From Megamerina dolium (taxonomy: Eukaryota; Arthropoda; Insecta; Diptera; Megamerinidae), in NCBI GenBank assembly GCA_963854835.1, contig OY978530.1:10579872-10643871 (forward strand): DNA of 64,000 bases. The letters are read 5' to 3'. A program made the translations under genes and the position numbers. Below, in pieces: positions 33,610-45,421 of this stretch; the first letter of the stretch is position 1; every line of letters starts with the position of its first letter. A model generated the notes under the pieces. The model did not search any database. It was given only the letters and a program-made list of their open reading frames with translations, and was not told where the DNA came from.

Positions 33610-34125
33610 TTCTATACAATATGGAATTCGGCAGCAGCAGTATATGGACTTTAAGAGCAGGTGGCGTCCACCAAAGACACCAATTCCATTTGATGCCCGA
33701 TTTCCGAAACTATTGCCAAGGCAGCATCATTTTACTTACCTATACGTCAATTATCTTTACAAGAAACTTCTTCATACAGGCTTAAAGGTGCCAGTCGGGA
33801 CATTACGAAAAAAATTTGGATCATCAATTCAGGGCAAGTCATGCGAAAACGCGTTCACACTTACATTCGTTGCTTCCATTATAAATCGGAGCTAAAGCAA
33901 CAAATTACAAGCAACTTGCCCGCTGATTGCTTACGGGCTCCATTTCTCATAAGCTGAGTCAATTTTTGTAGACCATTTCTTACATCGTACCTTATTAGAG
34001 GCAAGTCACCTTATGTCGCCGTATGTTTTACGTCCAAGACAGTTCAAAAAGAACTTGTTTCAGATCTTTCCACTAATAGTATTCTCTTATGTCTAAAGCG
34101 TTTTTAAGGTCGAAGAGGTACACGT
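33610..34125 (+). pseudogene. BEL/Pao integrase remnant
   Basis: RFPKLLPRQHHFTYLYVNYL, KKLLHTGLKVPVGTLRKKF, then in the next frame INSGQVMRKRVHTYIRCFHY with the zinc-finger His and Cys residues. The core continues as VNFCRPFL, LIRGKSPYVAVCFTSKTVQK and ELVSDLSTNSILLCLKRF. This is the BEL/Pao integrase from zinc finger through the first half of the catalytic core. The first catalytic residue reads Asn (VNF for the usual VDF). A frameshift lies near 33815 and stops near 33955 and 34120. Nothing upstream or downstream belongs to the same element. Confidence 0.78.
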
Positions 34126-34289
34126 TAACTGCAAATTGTGAGAATTGTGACAACGGGCCGTATTGTTGCAACGTTCTTCGACGTAGATGAAAAGGTACAG
34201 GTTTGCAAAAATAAATCAAATAAAGATTTGCTGCAATGTCCAATTCTAAAGCTAGTCCCAGTTGGACCGTTCAACGCGCGGGCTATTAC

Positions 34290-35905
34290 TATTAAGTAGA
34301 TATAATTAAGACATAAGTACAGAATACGGCCTCCTCAAGAAAGCAAAAACAATAAATTGTATCGGACACAGGTTATTCTTGTCGTTATAACAAGCTAAAA
34401 TTTTTTTGGCGGCGACCCCCACATAAGGCGTAGCTCAAGGTCAAAATTCAAAATTGAGGTCGAGATTACTCGATAGACACGCAATTTTTTCTACAATAAG
34501 GGTATCAAAACACAGTTCATTTTAATGTCTTTTTACACATATATAATATTTCATATGAATTTTTAACTTTTTAAATATAATATTATGAAGAAAAGTATAA
34601 ATATTATAAAAGTAGTGTAAAAAACGATTTTTTTAAAGGTCATAAGATCATCCTTCGAATGGTATATAAATCATATTTTTCAAGAATTAGTATGTATTTT
34701 AAATATATTTTTTATTATCTCAGAAATATTACTCAAAACCTCAAAACTGGTAGCCCCCAGATTTTACAATCGAGTTTTCTTTTGTACCCGACTCATTACA
34801 TTTTCTGCAAGCATCGCTGTTGATTAAGTTTAGCCTATACGCGTGTACTGCCACTAGGCACTGACCTGTTAGTACACCAACTAATGTTCTGCAGTTCTTT
34901 CTATCGAACGATATAACAGATTCGGTGTACTTTTCATCGAATACATACGTACACATGAGTCTAGCGACTCTACAGGTAGTCAGATTGCGCTACCTGGTCC
35001 TCGAAATTCTTCTGATGTCGTCATCCAGTTGTTTGTGTATCACTTGTAGAGACCTAAGTACCTCGCTTATTTGATCTTCTGCAAGTCTTACACCGATTTT
35101 AGCAATGTCATCAACCATCTCATTTCCCTCTATGCCCTTGTGACCAGGAACCAAACAAACACGCTGCCGACGATTGCAGTCCAGTCTGTGTAAAGCTCTC
35201 TTGCACCTTTGGACATTTTTGAATGATGAATAGCATGATTTGATTGCCTTAATAGCTGTTTGGCTATCCACAAAGAAATTCACTGCACAGTTGGTAGTAG
35301 CGTCGACACAAGCAAGCTCCGCCACTTTCTTGACGGCAAAAATCTCCGCCTGCTGCAGTAGCCAGGAAGTTTAAATGACGCTCTTATGCAAGGTTCTGCA
35401 CAGTATACGCCAGCACCAACTCCCTCCTCCATTTTAGAACCATCAATATAAAAGTTGAAAGTGTTGCGTTTCGGTACCATGCCTCTTCGCAAACCACCAT
35501 CTTCTATAAAAGGTAATTGTATAGGCTTTAATCTGGTGCTAAAATTTTGATAGGTAAATAAGGCTTATTTTCGAAAAAACGGTTTTTGAAAAAAGGAAAT
35601 TTCAAATTTATTTTTTTGGTAATAACCTTTAAAATGCAAAAAATAGGTATCAAATATTATACATTAGTGAAAAGCTAAAAAAAAATTTCTTTTAATACTC
35701 ATATTGTAAAAAAAATGGTGACTTATTTGAGTAATTTCGATCACAAGTTTGAACTTTGGCCTTGAGGCACGCCTTATATGGGAGTTGCCAGGAACAGATT
35801 TTTGATTTGTTATTTTCACAAAATAAGCTCTATTCAAGTGAATTTTAAAATTGTTTTCCCCCTCAGGAGGCCGTATTCTGCACTTGTTCTATAATTAATG
35901 TATTT
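34290..35905. mobile_element. Long-inverted-repeat (foldback-like) element of about 1.6 kb
   Basis: The ends are inverted copies of each other: gcagaatacggcctcct reads inward on the left near 34320 (with a for g at base 1-2) and on the minus strand near 35875. The similarity continues inward through ataaggcg-gctcaagg and atcgaaattactc-like blocks for roughly 300-370 bp per arm (about 34290-34655 and 35560-35905) at perhaps 65-75 percent. Between the arms lies a LINE RNase H remnant. No transposase is seen and no target duplication could be fixed. Confidence 0.6.
34741..35492 (-). pseudogene. LINE-type RNase H domain and C-terminal tail, frameshifted
   Basis: The minus strand shows TFNFYIDGSKMEEGVGAGVY (first Asp), then after a frameshift near 35330-35345 QQAEIFAVKKVAEL (Glu), NFFVDSQTAIKAIKS (Asp) and GHKGIEGNEMVDDIAK (last Asp). 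All four acidic residues of RNase H are therefore present. Downstream in 34741-34956 is the usual LINE end RTLVGVLTGQCLVAVHAYRL and ACRKCNES. RNase H of this sort follows RT in I-clade and related elements. The RT itself is absent, replaced by the right arm of the inverted repeat. Confidence 0.8.
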
Positions 35906-36735
35906 AATATGGAATTGATATAATTAGTTTAATTTAAATCTAATATGATATACTTGCATGTATACTACATACTATATAAGTGTATAACTGAAATTTGTAC
36001 ATTTTTGCCCTAGTTTATAGCATACTTGTAAATATGAATTATTTACAACCACGCAATTATAAAATTAAGCCCCAACTATTAAACACGGCTTAAGCCAGCT
36101 GCGAAGATTACAAATCGTATGTGCCAAACTATACCTTAGAAAACCTAGAAACCTTATAAAATAGTCACACACACCAATGCAATTACTCAATACATATGCA
36201 CTGAGCACTCATCATAGGACACACCACATTTATAATTCTGCTAAAAATGTTCACCAATTGTGTAGTGCGGTTCGGGGCATTTAAAGAACTTGTTCCAAGG
36301 AGAACCGGATATTTGGCCAGCTTCCGGTTCTCAATGAAGTGGTAGCGGAAATAGGCCCTATCGAAATAGTTAAACAAAAGATTATAAAAAGTTTTTACAT
36401 AAATTCAATTTCTTTTTATTATAAAGTATATTTATTTATTTTTGTTATAAAGTAAAATAATAAATAAATATACATATACTAGCATTCATTCCTTAGTTGA
36501 TATTTGTGTGGTAAAAATTTATTAAAATTTAAATACATGACACTTAACTGACCTGCGAGCTAGCGGTACTGTAACGTACGAAATTTCTACGTAAAACAGA
36601 GGTTTGGTAATTTTTCGTCTGTTCTTTTGAAATCGTTTTTGCTTCTTTCTGGGACCATTTTTCGGTTCTTGTAAGACATGGCATGGTCGGTTCATTAAAG
36701 GATCCGGTTTTAGTCCTTTGTATCTGTACATCTGT
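35906..36735. other. AT-rich spacer, nothing recognised
   Basis: Short frames only. No repeat partners found. Confidence 0.4.
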
Positions 36736-37099
36736 GGGTGCCGTAGCTCAGTGGTTAGTGTTTTCGCCTTCTGATCTGTAGGTCGTGGTTCAATCCCCGG
36801 CTGATGCATAACAAATTTACTATAGATAAGATTTTTCTTTCGAACGGTACCCACCTGTCGACAAGCAATTGGCAATTCTTCCGACAGTAACAACTTGCCA
36901 TGAAAAAGCTTCTTAAAGAACTCTGTGACAAAGCTCAGAAAAAGTGATGTCACAAGTGTTCTGCCGTTCGGAACCGGCTAAAATAAGTAGGTCCCTTCTA
37001 TTATTGTCCAAAATTTAAGACGCACAACAGTAATGGAAGAGAAGCTCGGCCAATGAGCCCTTTGGGGCTTTATGTGCCACATATTTTTTTTTTTTTTTT
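36736..37099 (+). repeat. tRNA-derived SINE, most complete copy
   Basis: About 364 bp. The tRNA-like head has an A box (tagctcagtgg, 36744-36754) and B box (ggttcaatccc, 36787-36797) 32 bp apart, as in an internal pol III promoter. The body contains cgaacggtacccacctgtcg, aagctcagaaaaagtgatgt and cacgcac-like blocks, and the end is a T-run at 37084-37099. It is not a functional tRNA gene: the region after the B box does not pair with the 5' end as an acceptor stem. Related fragments lie at 828, 14440, 16121, 38491, 38624 and 38743. Confidence 0.85.
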
Positions 37100-37759
37100 A
37101 ACTGTACATCACTATTCACTACTACATATCACACAAGACCGACCTGCTTCAGGTGGCGGTAATTAAACGACAATCTACTATAAATAAAACCATATGCATT
37201 TGAATTTTCCATTGAATTGGTTTGTGCACAGATGTGCAAAAAAACAAAAACGAGCAATAAAAACAGAAACCAATCGGAAAAGAGCATTTATTTTAATGCT
37301 GGAATGAAAAAGTCGTTTTTATTTTGAATAGAAAACCCAATTCCGTTGGTTGCTGAAAATTTTAGCCATTTTACCAATTTCAACAAGATTTTCCTAGTGA
37401 AAACCTTAGAGAAAATTTCTTATTTACAACAACAAATATATCGTTGGAACAATCAAAATCTGAAATCATCAATTCAAACCAAAACATAAACTAAATAGAT
37501 GATGTAATAACACCACCTATATTGTTTCGCACCATTTGTTCCTATTTTGTATATGTATATGTTATGGTTTATTTATACGTTATGGTTGTCCTTAAAATCA
37601 AATGAACGATTTTTTCAATCTCACCCCTTCAATCGGTAATACTACGGTCAAAGATATCACATATAAATTTTGGTCCCGATTGGAGACCATTAAACAAAAA
37701 AAAAATTAAATAAATTTTTTTGAGTCTCCATAGAGGAATCTGAACTTTAAAGTACTAAA
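37100..37759. other. AT-rich spacer, nothing recognised
   Basis: No gene or repeat partner seen. Confidence 0.4.
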
Positions 37760-38165
37760 TGTACAATTATTGTCTGAATATAACTTCGGGCATACAGCCA
37801 TCGCGCATGACTCTAACGTGGCGTAATATGGAAACCCAATTTTCAGTTGCATTTTCAAGCAATTGGGGCCTAATCTCGGTAATAGTTCGCTCAATGTTGG
37901 CTTGCAATTCATTCAAAGTTACTCGTTTATCAGCATAAACTAGCCTTTTCACATATCACCACAAAAAGTAGTTCAGAGGCGTTAAATCGCAAGCTCTTGC
38001 AGGATAGTTCACAGGTCCATTTCGAGAGATTATGTTGTCGTCAAATGTTTCCTTCAATAAATCGATTGTTATGTTCGATGTATGGCATATAGAGCCGTTT
38101 TGCTGGAACCACATCTTTGCTTATCATGGTGTTTCGGTTACCAGATTTGATAACTGCGATACCGT
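37760..38165 (-). pseudogene. mariner-superfamily transposase remnant
   Basis: Minus-strand blocks: MWFQQNGSICHTSNITIDLL, ISRNGPVNYPARACDLTPLN, YFLW then KRLVYADKRVTLNELQANIE and CMPEVIF. This is the same type as the remnant at 12155-12715. The second catalytic Asp position reads Asn (QQNG for QQDG) and the third block reads LTPLN for LTPLD, so two catalytic residues are lost. A stop and frame changes add to this. Only the C-terminal half is present. Confidence 0.78.
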
Positions 38166-38490
38166 TTTATCCCTATCGAAAACTGCTTCACTTAAAAAAA
38201 ACAGTTATATATACATAAATTTCGCAAAAATTTTAATATATTTATAAATTTATGCATTAATTTTAATCTAAATGCAACAATGCAGTAAAATGCATTCACC
38301 ACAAATGGTGTGTTTTGATTTTTACGGGCCGAAAAATAGGCTTTTAATAATATTACTAAACGTATTGTTGTTTTTTATAACTAGAGGATTTCAGTGAAAT
38401 ATCACGTAAAACAAATAACTTGTAGCTAGTTTGTGTTTATTTGGAATTTTATTTAATTATTCCGTAAAATTAATATTCTTTTATTGCATA

Positions 38491-38623
38491 TCCCCGGCTG
38501 AAGCATAACAAAATTTAATATCGAAAAAATTTTTCGAACGGTACACACCTGCCGGAAAGAATTGGTAATTTTTCCGACAGTAACAATTTCCCAAAAATGC
38601 TTTTTAAAAGAGCTCTATATAAA
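38491..38623 (+). repeat. SINE body fragment
   Basis: From the end of the tRNA-like head (ccccggctgaagcataac) to the middle of the body (tccgacagtaacaatttccc). It is followed at once by a new SINE head at 38624, so the two form a head-to-tail pair. Confidence 0.7.
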
Positions 38624-38697
38624 TGCCGTAGCTCAGTGGTTAGTGTGTTCGCCTTCTGATCTGTAGGTCGTGGTTCAATCCCCGGCTGATGCATAAC
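38624..38697 (+). repeat. SINE head with A and B boxes
   Basis: tagctcagtgg and ggttcaatccc as in the complete copy. It is truncated after gatgcataac and forms one arm of a hairpin with 38743-38864. Confidence 0.8.
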
Positions 38698-38742
38698 ATC
38701 CACAGGTGTTTGTTCATTCCAGGTGGGTGGACAGGTGGACAG

Positions 38743-38864
38743 GTGGGTACCGTTCGAAAGAAAAATCTTTTCGATATTAAATTTGTTATGCATCAGCCGG
38801 GTATTGAACCACGACCTACAGATCAGAAGGCGAACACACTAACCACTGAGCTACGGCACCCACC
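38743..38864 (-). repeat. SINE head, inverted copy
   Basis: A minus-strand copy from the head (ggtgccgtagctcagtggtt) into the body (cgaacggtaccca). It is near-identical to 38624-38697 over about 70 bp, separated by a 45-bp loop plus part of its own body. Confidence 0.8.
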
Positions 38865-38891
38865 CATCACCCCACTGGTGATGCTTATAGC

Positions 38892-39665
38892 TTGGTGCTA
38901 AGTAAGAAGTTCGCTAATATAGAGGAATTGTATACACTTCTGCGAAACACCTATTTGAAGACCGTTCGCCTGGAACCGCTCACGTACCAAATACAAGTCG
39001 CACGCCAACTACCTCAAGAAGATATACGTGTTTTTGCAAGGAGATTAGATGATTTAAAATCCACGGTGATACAGTGTATTAAGAATAGATACGGTGGGAT
39101 CGGAGACCAAGCGTTGTTAAAAGAGGTAGAGAGGTATGCGAGGACATCTTTTATATCAGGCCTTCAAGACCCATTGCTAAAAACTCATATGCTAGTAAGA
39201 CGGGCACGTTAGAAGAATTAGACAAGATGCCATTTGGAATGAACAAACACCAAAATAATAACGTAACTCGCTTAAATAGCCAAAGAAAAGTTCCTACCTT
39301 CTCCTTCTGCGACAAATAAGGACACACCAGAGATAACTGTTTTAAGAGAAAAAACATGCCCTATTGCATAAAGTGTAAAAAATACAGACATGAGTTCAGT
39401 TTGTCATACACACCTTTTAGCAACAACAGGTCACAAGGAAAAGGCAATCAAACACCTGCACCTCATAAGGGAGGTCAAGAAAGCAAAGGCCCTAATCGCG
39501 GAAATTCGGAGACCAAATGTTTTTTCTGTAAGAAGCCGAGACACAGGATCGCCGACTGTTACAAACGCACATAATGGGAAAAAACCCAGGGAAACTACGG
39601 GGGGCCCAGGTAGGCCAATAAACCAAGAACCCCAAAGTTTTCCTAAAAGTAGGCCAGTTTAAATG
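38892..39665 (+). pseudogene. Gypsy gag with zinc knuckles
   Basis: 38892-39212 encodes a capsid-like part (EELYTLLRNTYLKTVRLEPL, TYQIQVARQLPQEDIRVFAR, SFISGLQDPLLKTHML). The sequence then shifts frame. The first knuckle, near 39305-39340, is broken by a stop (FCDK-stop-GHTRDNC). The second, CFFCKKPRHRIADC at about 39515-39556, keeps the CCHC pattern. Gag binds and packages element RNA. The start is not original, because the upstream end is truncated at the SINE. Confidence 0.75.
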
Positions 39666-39725
39666 GAAGGTGTCAGTCTTGCGTCTTTAGAGATTGTTGA
39701 CACACCCTCCAAGTAAGATAGCAAG

Positions 39726-39936
39726 ATGATGGAAGTTGGTAGTCAAGCGTCCAGGGGGATTGTTGAACCATCTTTCCCATCCAGTAATAACAAACATGGC
39801 TACTGTTTCGGAGTCTCTGATGTAGATGATGTGTTTATTGAATTTCCGTGTGAGGAAGCAAAAAATGGAAAACTCATTTTACTTGTAGACTCTAGGGCAG
39901 ATACCAGTTTAATAAAGTCATCAGTAATTGATGAAT
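39726..39936 (+). pseudogene. Gypsy protease N-terminal part
   Basis: FIEFPCEEAKNGKLILLVDS followed by RADTSLIKSSVIDEF. The active site reads Asp-Ser-Arg-Ala-Asp in place of Asp-Ser/Thr-Gly-Ala-Asp, so the catalytic loop glycine is lost. The frame then runs straight into RTE sequence at 39937. Confidence 0.78.
39924..39936. repeat. Target-site duplication, left side of RTE copy 3
   Basis: gtaattgatgaat, repeated at 41791-41803. Confidence 0.85.
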
Positions 39937-41790
39937 TCAGACAAGGTGATTCGTTATCGTGCAACTTCTTCAATCTTATTATGGAGAAAATAATACGAGC
40001 TGCTGATCTACGACATAATGGCACTATCTTCAACAAAAGTGTCATGCTGTTAGCGTATGCCGACGATATTGACATAATCGGCATGAACACGCGAGCAGTC
40101 AGTGCAGCATTCTCAGAGTTGGAAAGAGAGTCGCGTCGGATGGGTCTCACGGTGAACGAGGGCAAGACGAAGTATCTAGTGTCAACAAACAAAGAGTCCC
40201 GGAGTCTCGGATTCCCGGACCAAATTGGATTCGGAACACTGCCCCCTTGTTGATACATGCGCATTGTGGACGCATTTATCCCACTCCATGGCTGCTGCTT
40301 AGGAGGTAATCGGTTTCTACCGGCCTCTGGAGTATGAGCGGTATGATCAAGAGTGTCACGACGCTACCCAAGAGAGAAACGCCTTCCATAAAAAATTAAA
40401 TCCCGGAGCCTGTTCCTGTCGTGACGGAAATGGGAATCTGGTTACGTTATTGAATGGTGACGACTTGAACAATCCTATCAGTGTAGGAGATCCCCAAATC
40501 ACGGATGATGTTCCACAACCTGGCCATTATAAGGCCAGAGAGGCTATTTCCATGCTGAAAAACAACAAAGCTGCAGGTGCTGCTGGCCTGCCTGCCAAGA
40601 TGTTTCAGGCAGGCGGCGATGAGCTGCTCACCAGCATGCATCAGCTCATAAGCAGAATATGGTCAGATGAAACATGCCTGAGGATTGGTGGCTCAGTGTT
40701 CTCTGTCCCGTGCATAAAAGGAGATTCCACAATTTGCGCCAACTACTGTGAAATAAGTATTCTTAGCGTCGCATACAAGATTCTATCGAACGTATTGTGT
40801 GAAAAATTGAAGCTGCAAAGCTCGTTCGTCTTTGCAGAATGACACTGCATAACTCCCGTTGTATAGTGAAAATTGGGAAGGACCTCTTCAGATAAGGTGA
40901 TTCGTTATCGTTCGACTTCTTCAATATTGTTGTGGAGAAAATAATACGAGCTGTTGATCTACGACATAATAGCACTCTCTTCAATAAAAGTTTCATGCTG
41001 TTGGCGTATGCCTACGATAATGACATAATCGGCATGAACACGCGAGAAGTCAGTGCAGCATTCTCAGAGTTGGAAAGAGAGTCGCGTCGGATGGGTCTTA
41101 CGGTGAACGAGGGCAAGACGAAGTATCTAGTGTCAACAAACAAAGAGTTTCGGCGTCTTGGACAGCACGTCACTGTTGACAACTACGCTTTTGAAGTAGT
41201 AATAGACTTTGTCTATCTTGGAAACAGCATTAACAGCAGTAATGACGTCAGCCTGGAGATATTGTGAAAGATCACTCTTACTACTGCTACTTTGCTGCTA
41301 CTTTGGGTTAAATAAGCAATTGAGAAGTAGGCCCTCTCTCGAAGAACGAAAACTACAATCTACAAGTCTCTCATCATGCCTGTCCTAACATATGGCGCTG
41401 AAGCCTGGACAATTTCCATCTCGGATGAGCGAATGCTTAGAGTTTTCGAGAGAAAAGTCCTACGCAAGATCTTTGGACCTATTTGCGTTGATGGCGAGTA
41501 CCGAAAAAGGTACAACCATGAGCTGTACGAGCTATATGCCGATATTGACATAGTAAAGCGCATCAAAATCCAGCGGCTGCGCTGGCTAGGTCATGTCGAG
41601 CGAATGGAAGAACACACTCCAGCTAAGAAGGTGTTATATTCGGAACCCGCTGGAGGACGACGCAGAAGAGGAAGACCAAACCTCCGGTGGAAAGACCAAG
41701 TACTGAAGAACCTGACGGCGCTTGGAATTTCATGTTATTTTCGGCATAAATCGATATTCGGTTGTTATGGCCACATAAGTAAGTAAGTAA
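39937..41790 (+). mobile_element. RTE copy 3, rearranged
   Basis: Two modules. The first (39937-40205) matches RTE copy 1 from the FRQGDSLSC block to NKESR (22268-22536) and contains the YADD box. After ~30 bp of other sequence, the second (about 40236-41790) starts earlier in the element, at the linker (21128), and runs to the TAAG tail with several internal deletions (near 40396, 40444, 40815 and 40885). The order RT-then-linker-then-RT is therefore not that of a single copy. The exact 13-bp duplication lies outside both modules. Confidence 0.85.
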
Positions 41791-41803
41791 GTAATTGATG
41801 AAT
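41791..41803. repeat. Target-site duplication, right side of RTE copy 3
   Basis: gtaattgatgaat directly after the TAAG units. Confidence 0.85.
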
Positions 41804-43080
41804 CTGTTAACAAGAAGCGACATTTAAGGAAAATCTTAGTGGTGCATTCGGAGGATTTGTCACCACATTAGGGTCAATAGCAAAAGATTTGATTCCAGAA
41901 CTACACTTAATCTCTGGAGAGAGAGGGATACCTGCTGATGGTATCCTAGGTAGAGACAATTTATGGAACCGATCGGTTATCAATACCATTAAAAAGAAGC
42001 TGATTTTCTTCGGTGAACGAAAACAGCATTTGATGTCTTTACCTCTCAAACCGTCGAACGAAGGTAATAGAATACTTCACACCAGTGAGTATGTAGTACC
42101 TGCGAGAACTATGAAGGTAGTCCTCATTAAAGTAAATACAAATTTCGAAACAATTATAGTAGAGAAACAGGAAGTATCTCCTGGAATATATTTAGGTGAG
42201 ACATTGGGCAGTGTGATGGACAATACAGTTTATGTCCCAATTCTCAATACGAATATAGATTCATATATTGTAAATATAAAGCTTAAAAGTAATAGAATTA
42301 AATTTAATCATTGAGGACACGAAGAATACGACATAGCTCATAAAATAAATAACATTAAGGAAACTGATAACTTAAACATTGAGGAAAAGAGATCCATAAA
42401 TGGAATACTTAGGTCATTCCACGATTTATTTTTCTCGGAAGGCGACAAACTGTCTCACACCACAGGTATAAAACACACAATACCAATAACAGCAGACCAG
42501 GCGCCAATCAACCAAAGACAGTACAGGCTACCAGAAGCACATAAGGAAGAAATCAATAAGCAAGTAAACAAAATGTTGTAAGACGACATAATTATTCCCA
42601 GCTCATCGCCCTGGAATTCTCCCATAATTTTGGTGCCAAAGAAAGCGGGAGAAGATGGTAAAAGAAAATGAAATCTAGTAGTAAATTTCAGGAAATTAAA
42701 TGCCACCATTAAACACGTTTTTCCCATTCCCCGCATCAATGAAATATTAGACCAGTTAGGTTATTGTGGATACTTCACTACACTTGATTTGGCCAGTGGG
42801 TATCATCAAGTGTTATTGAAAGAATCAGACAGAGAAAAAACAGCTTTCAGTACAGGTGTCGGGCACTATGAATTTAATAGAATATCTTTCGGCTTAACAG
42901 GAGCCCTTGCCACCTTCCGAAGACTAATGAACCATGTACTAACAGGACTTCAAGGTATATATGGTTTTGTCTAGTTGGATGACATCGTCGTCTATGGTCG
43001 GAACTTGGCACAACAGGAATCGCGTTTACGAAGAGTATTTAGACTTTTACGTAAACATAACTTGAAGTTAATACACCATC
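41804..43080 (+). pseudogene. Gypsy protease end and RT palm, broken
   Basis: 41889-42314 holds the protease end (IPADGILGRDNLW) and linker. RT blocks follow in one frame with stops: INQRQYRLPEAHKEEINKQV, IIPSSSPWNSPIILVPKKAG, NLVVNFRKLNATIKHVFPIP, GYFTTLDLASGYHQVLLKES, HYEFNRISFGLTGALATFRR and the catalytic region LDDIVVYGRN, where a TAG replaces the usual Tyr-x start. At 43070 (KHNLKL) the sequence jumps to integrase, so RT thumb, RNase H and the integrase zinc finger are deleted. Confidence 0.82.
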
Positions 43081-43681
43081 TAAGCCATTTGAAAAAGTTT
43101 CTATGGATATGGTGGGAATTCTCCTAGAAACCACATCGGGAAATAAGTACATTCTTGCTTTTCAAGACGATTTTCCAAAATTTTTCATTTGTGTACCTAT
43201 TCCTGATGCAGAATCTAGCACAGTAGCAAAAGCTTTTTACAACGATGTTATTACACAATACAACATTCCAAAAATGTTAGTCACAGACAATGGTACAAAT
43301 TTTACATCAAAGTTGTTCTCAGATACATGCAAGATCATATCCATGCCATATCACCCACAAGCAATCGGTTCTCTAGAAAGAAGTCGTAGACCCTTAGCGG
43401 AATATCTTAGGAGTTTCGTTAAAGAAGATGGTTCAAATTGGGATCAGTGGTTGGCATCAGCAATGCATGTACACAACAATACAATACATATTACCACCAA
43501 ACGAACACCTTTCAGCATACTATGCGACTTTAACACGGACAGGCCAACAAATCTAAAAACCAAAAGAACACCATTGTACAACGCAGAATACCAAAATAAG
43601 TTATTAAAATATCAAATACAGAGGTCCCATGCACTAATTGATGATCCAAACCTCTACAGAAAACACCCTACAATAACATAA
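43081..43681 (+). pseudogene. Gypsy integrase core
   Basis: KPFEKVSMDMVGILLETTSG (first Asp), MLVTDNGTNFTSKLFSDTCK (second Asp) and YHPQAIGSLERSRRPLAEYL (Glu), so the DDE triad is intact in an open frame of 192 codons. It continues with NWDQWLASAMHVHNNTIHIT and ends at 43681. It resembles mdg1/412-type integrases. It lacks its N-terminal zinc finger because of the deletion at 43070-43080. Confidence 0.82.
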
Positions 43682-45421
43682 TACCGAGTATGCATAGAAG
43701 CATGAGAACGAAATGTACAAAACAAAGATACACGAGAATTTTTCAGACTAAACAAAATATATAATACTATTAAACTGCAAATAAAACAAAATTCCGTAAA
43801 AAAAATAGTAATAAAATTAATAGCATGTTGACCATATTAAACAAAATACATAACAATGCATCACCTGTACAATAACGAACGACAGCCAAAATAATAAAGT
43901 ATATAGATATACAAGAATCAAATTACAGACAAAATGCACATAACACAAGCAAATGCACAACTATGAAAATTTTGGTTTTGGGCATGAAAGTATAAAATTC
44001 CTAAACATGATAATTAAAATAATTCCAACATATAAGAATATTTATTAAAATAAACAATTTCTAGATGCAAGAAAAAATAATAATAATACATCATGAATCA
44101 AATGGCGTTTTATAATATGCTGACCATAGATGTATGGAAATAAATTTAATCGGCTGACAATTATGGGAATTGTATGAGAATTACATTTATTTATTTTTTC
44201 TTTCTCCTTTCTTTCCCTTTATTACTTCATTTTTGACAACAATAAAATAAAATATTTAAAATTTCTACTTTAATATCCTACAGGAATATAGGGTCCCTCA
44301 AGAAATATAGGTACAGTAAAGAAATAGCTGAAGTCAAAATTGGAAAGTAATAGACTGTGGATAAAGTGCAGCATCAACGCTGGAATACCAAAAAAAAAAT
44401 ATATATATACAATTTTTCGAAGGGATTATGACAAATAGAAAGAGACAATAAGGGTCATAGCAAAGAAGAATTAAAATATTTAGATTTGAAACACAAGAAG
44501 TTATTGAATTAATGTAAAAATTTAGAATATTTTGCAAATTAGAAAGTGATAGGCGCAGTGTTCATGCGCATAAAGACATCTGTTGCAATTCATCGCGGTA
44601 AATTGTAATTCGGTGTGTGGATACTCATGTGCACTGGGCTGGATAAGTATAGAGGATGCATATATATATTATACAATATCTTAAAGAATATTCCAACTAG
44701 AGGGTTAGAAATATACAGTAAATACAGTAGAGTAAGAACACGTTAAGATTTATATGAAAAAATATGATAAATAGGCAATAGGTTAGCTATGTTGAATGCT
44801 AAACAAACAAATAAAAATAAAAAAAATTTATATACATCCGGAAAAATAAGATGAAATATATGTATGTAACAAAATACGTTCAATATTGAAAATCGTACCA
44901 TCTACAAGTACGAAAAGTAGGTTATAGTAACTATGAAGAGAAAATGCAAGTTTAGTTTGTCGCTATATTTTTGTACCAAACAACAACGCATTTTTAATAC
45001 CTTTTAAAAAAGCAGTATAGATTATAAATGAATATTACAAAAAACAAAATTAATTCATTAATTAAGAATATATGTATATATTAATAAGAAAAATCAACTA
45101 AATAAGTGATATAGTAGATATATGTAGTAGTTATAATATATATAGAAAAAGAATCTGTCATTTCCCCTATAAACACAAGAGAGCAGCATGTTCACGAAAA
45201 TCCAATATCAACTCATACAGTAAAATTTCGAGAGATGCCAACGCAGCAACATTAACAGCATTAACTACAGTAACAACCAAGAAAATAATGACACAAAACT
45301 ATCCTTGAGACAGTAGAGAACAAATAAACCCAGAGCAGAGCAGGCCCAGTACAGCGAGTACCCATAACAAACTTAAAAAAAATAATAAATATGTGGCTTT
45401 AAGTGCCACATATTTATTTAT
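43682..45421. other. Long AT-rich stretch without recognised gene
   Basis: About 1.7 kb, very A-rich on the plus strand, with only short frames. It may hold the decayed 3' end of the gypsy element. At 45393-45421 a short ctttaagtgccacatattta matches the end of the SINE tail. Confidence 0.45.

Larger units (their letters stand above)
38870..43681 (+). mobile_element. Decayed plus-strand Ty3/gypsy element with nested RTE
   Basis: Order: gag, CCHC knuckles, protease (split by RTE copy 3), RT palm, a deletion, integrase core. The 5' end is cut off by the SINE cluster and no LTR is visible on either side. The integrase (YHPQAIGSLERSRRPLAEYL) resembles the mdg1/412 group. Confidence 0.82.

Noticed and set aside
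36736..36808. tRNA gene
   Set aside because: A and B boxes are good, but no acceptor stem pairs and the sequence continues as a SINE body seen elsewhere in the window.
38739..38864. CRISPR-like or regulatory hairpin
   Set aside because: The inverted repeat is explained by two opposite SINE heads.
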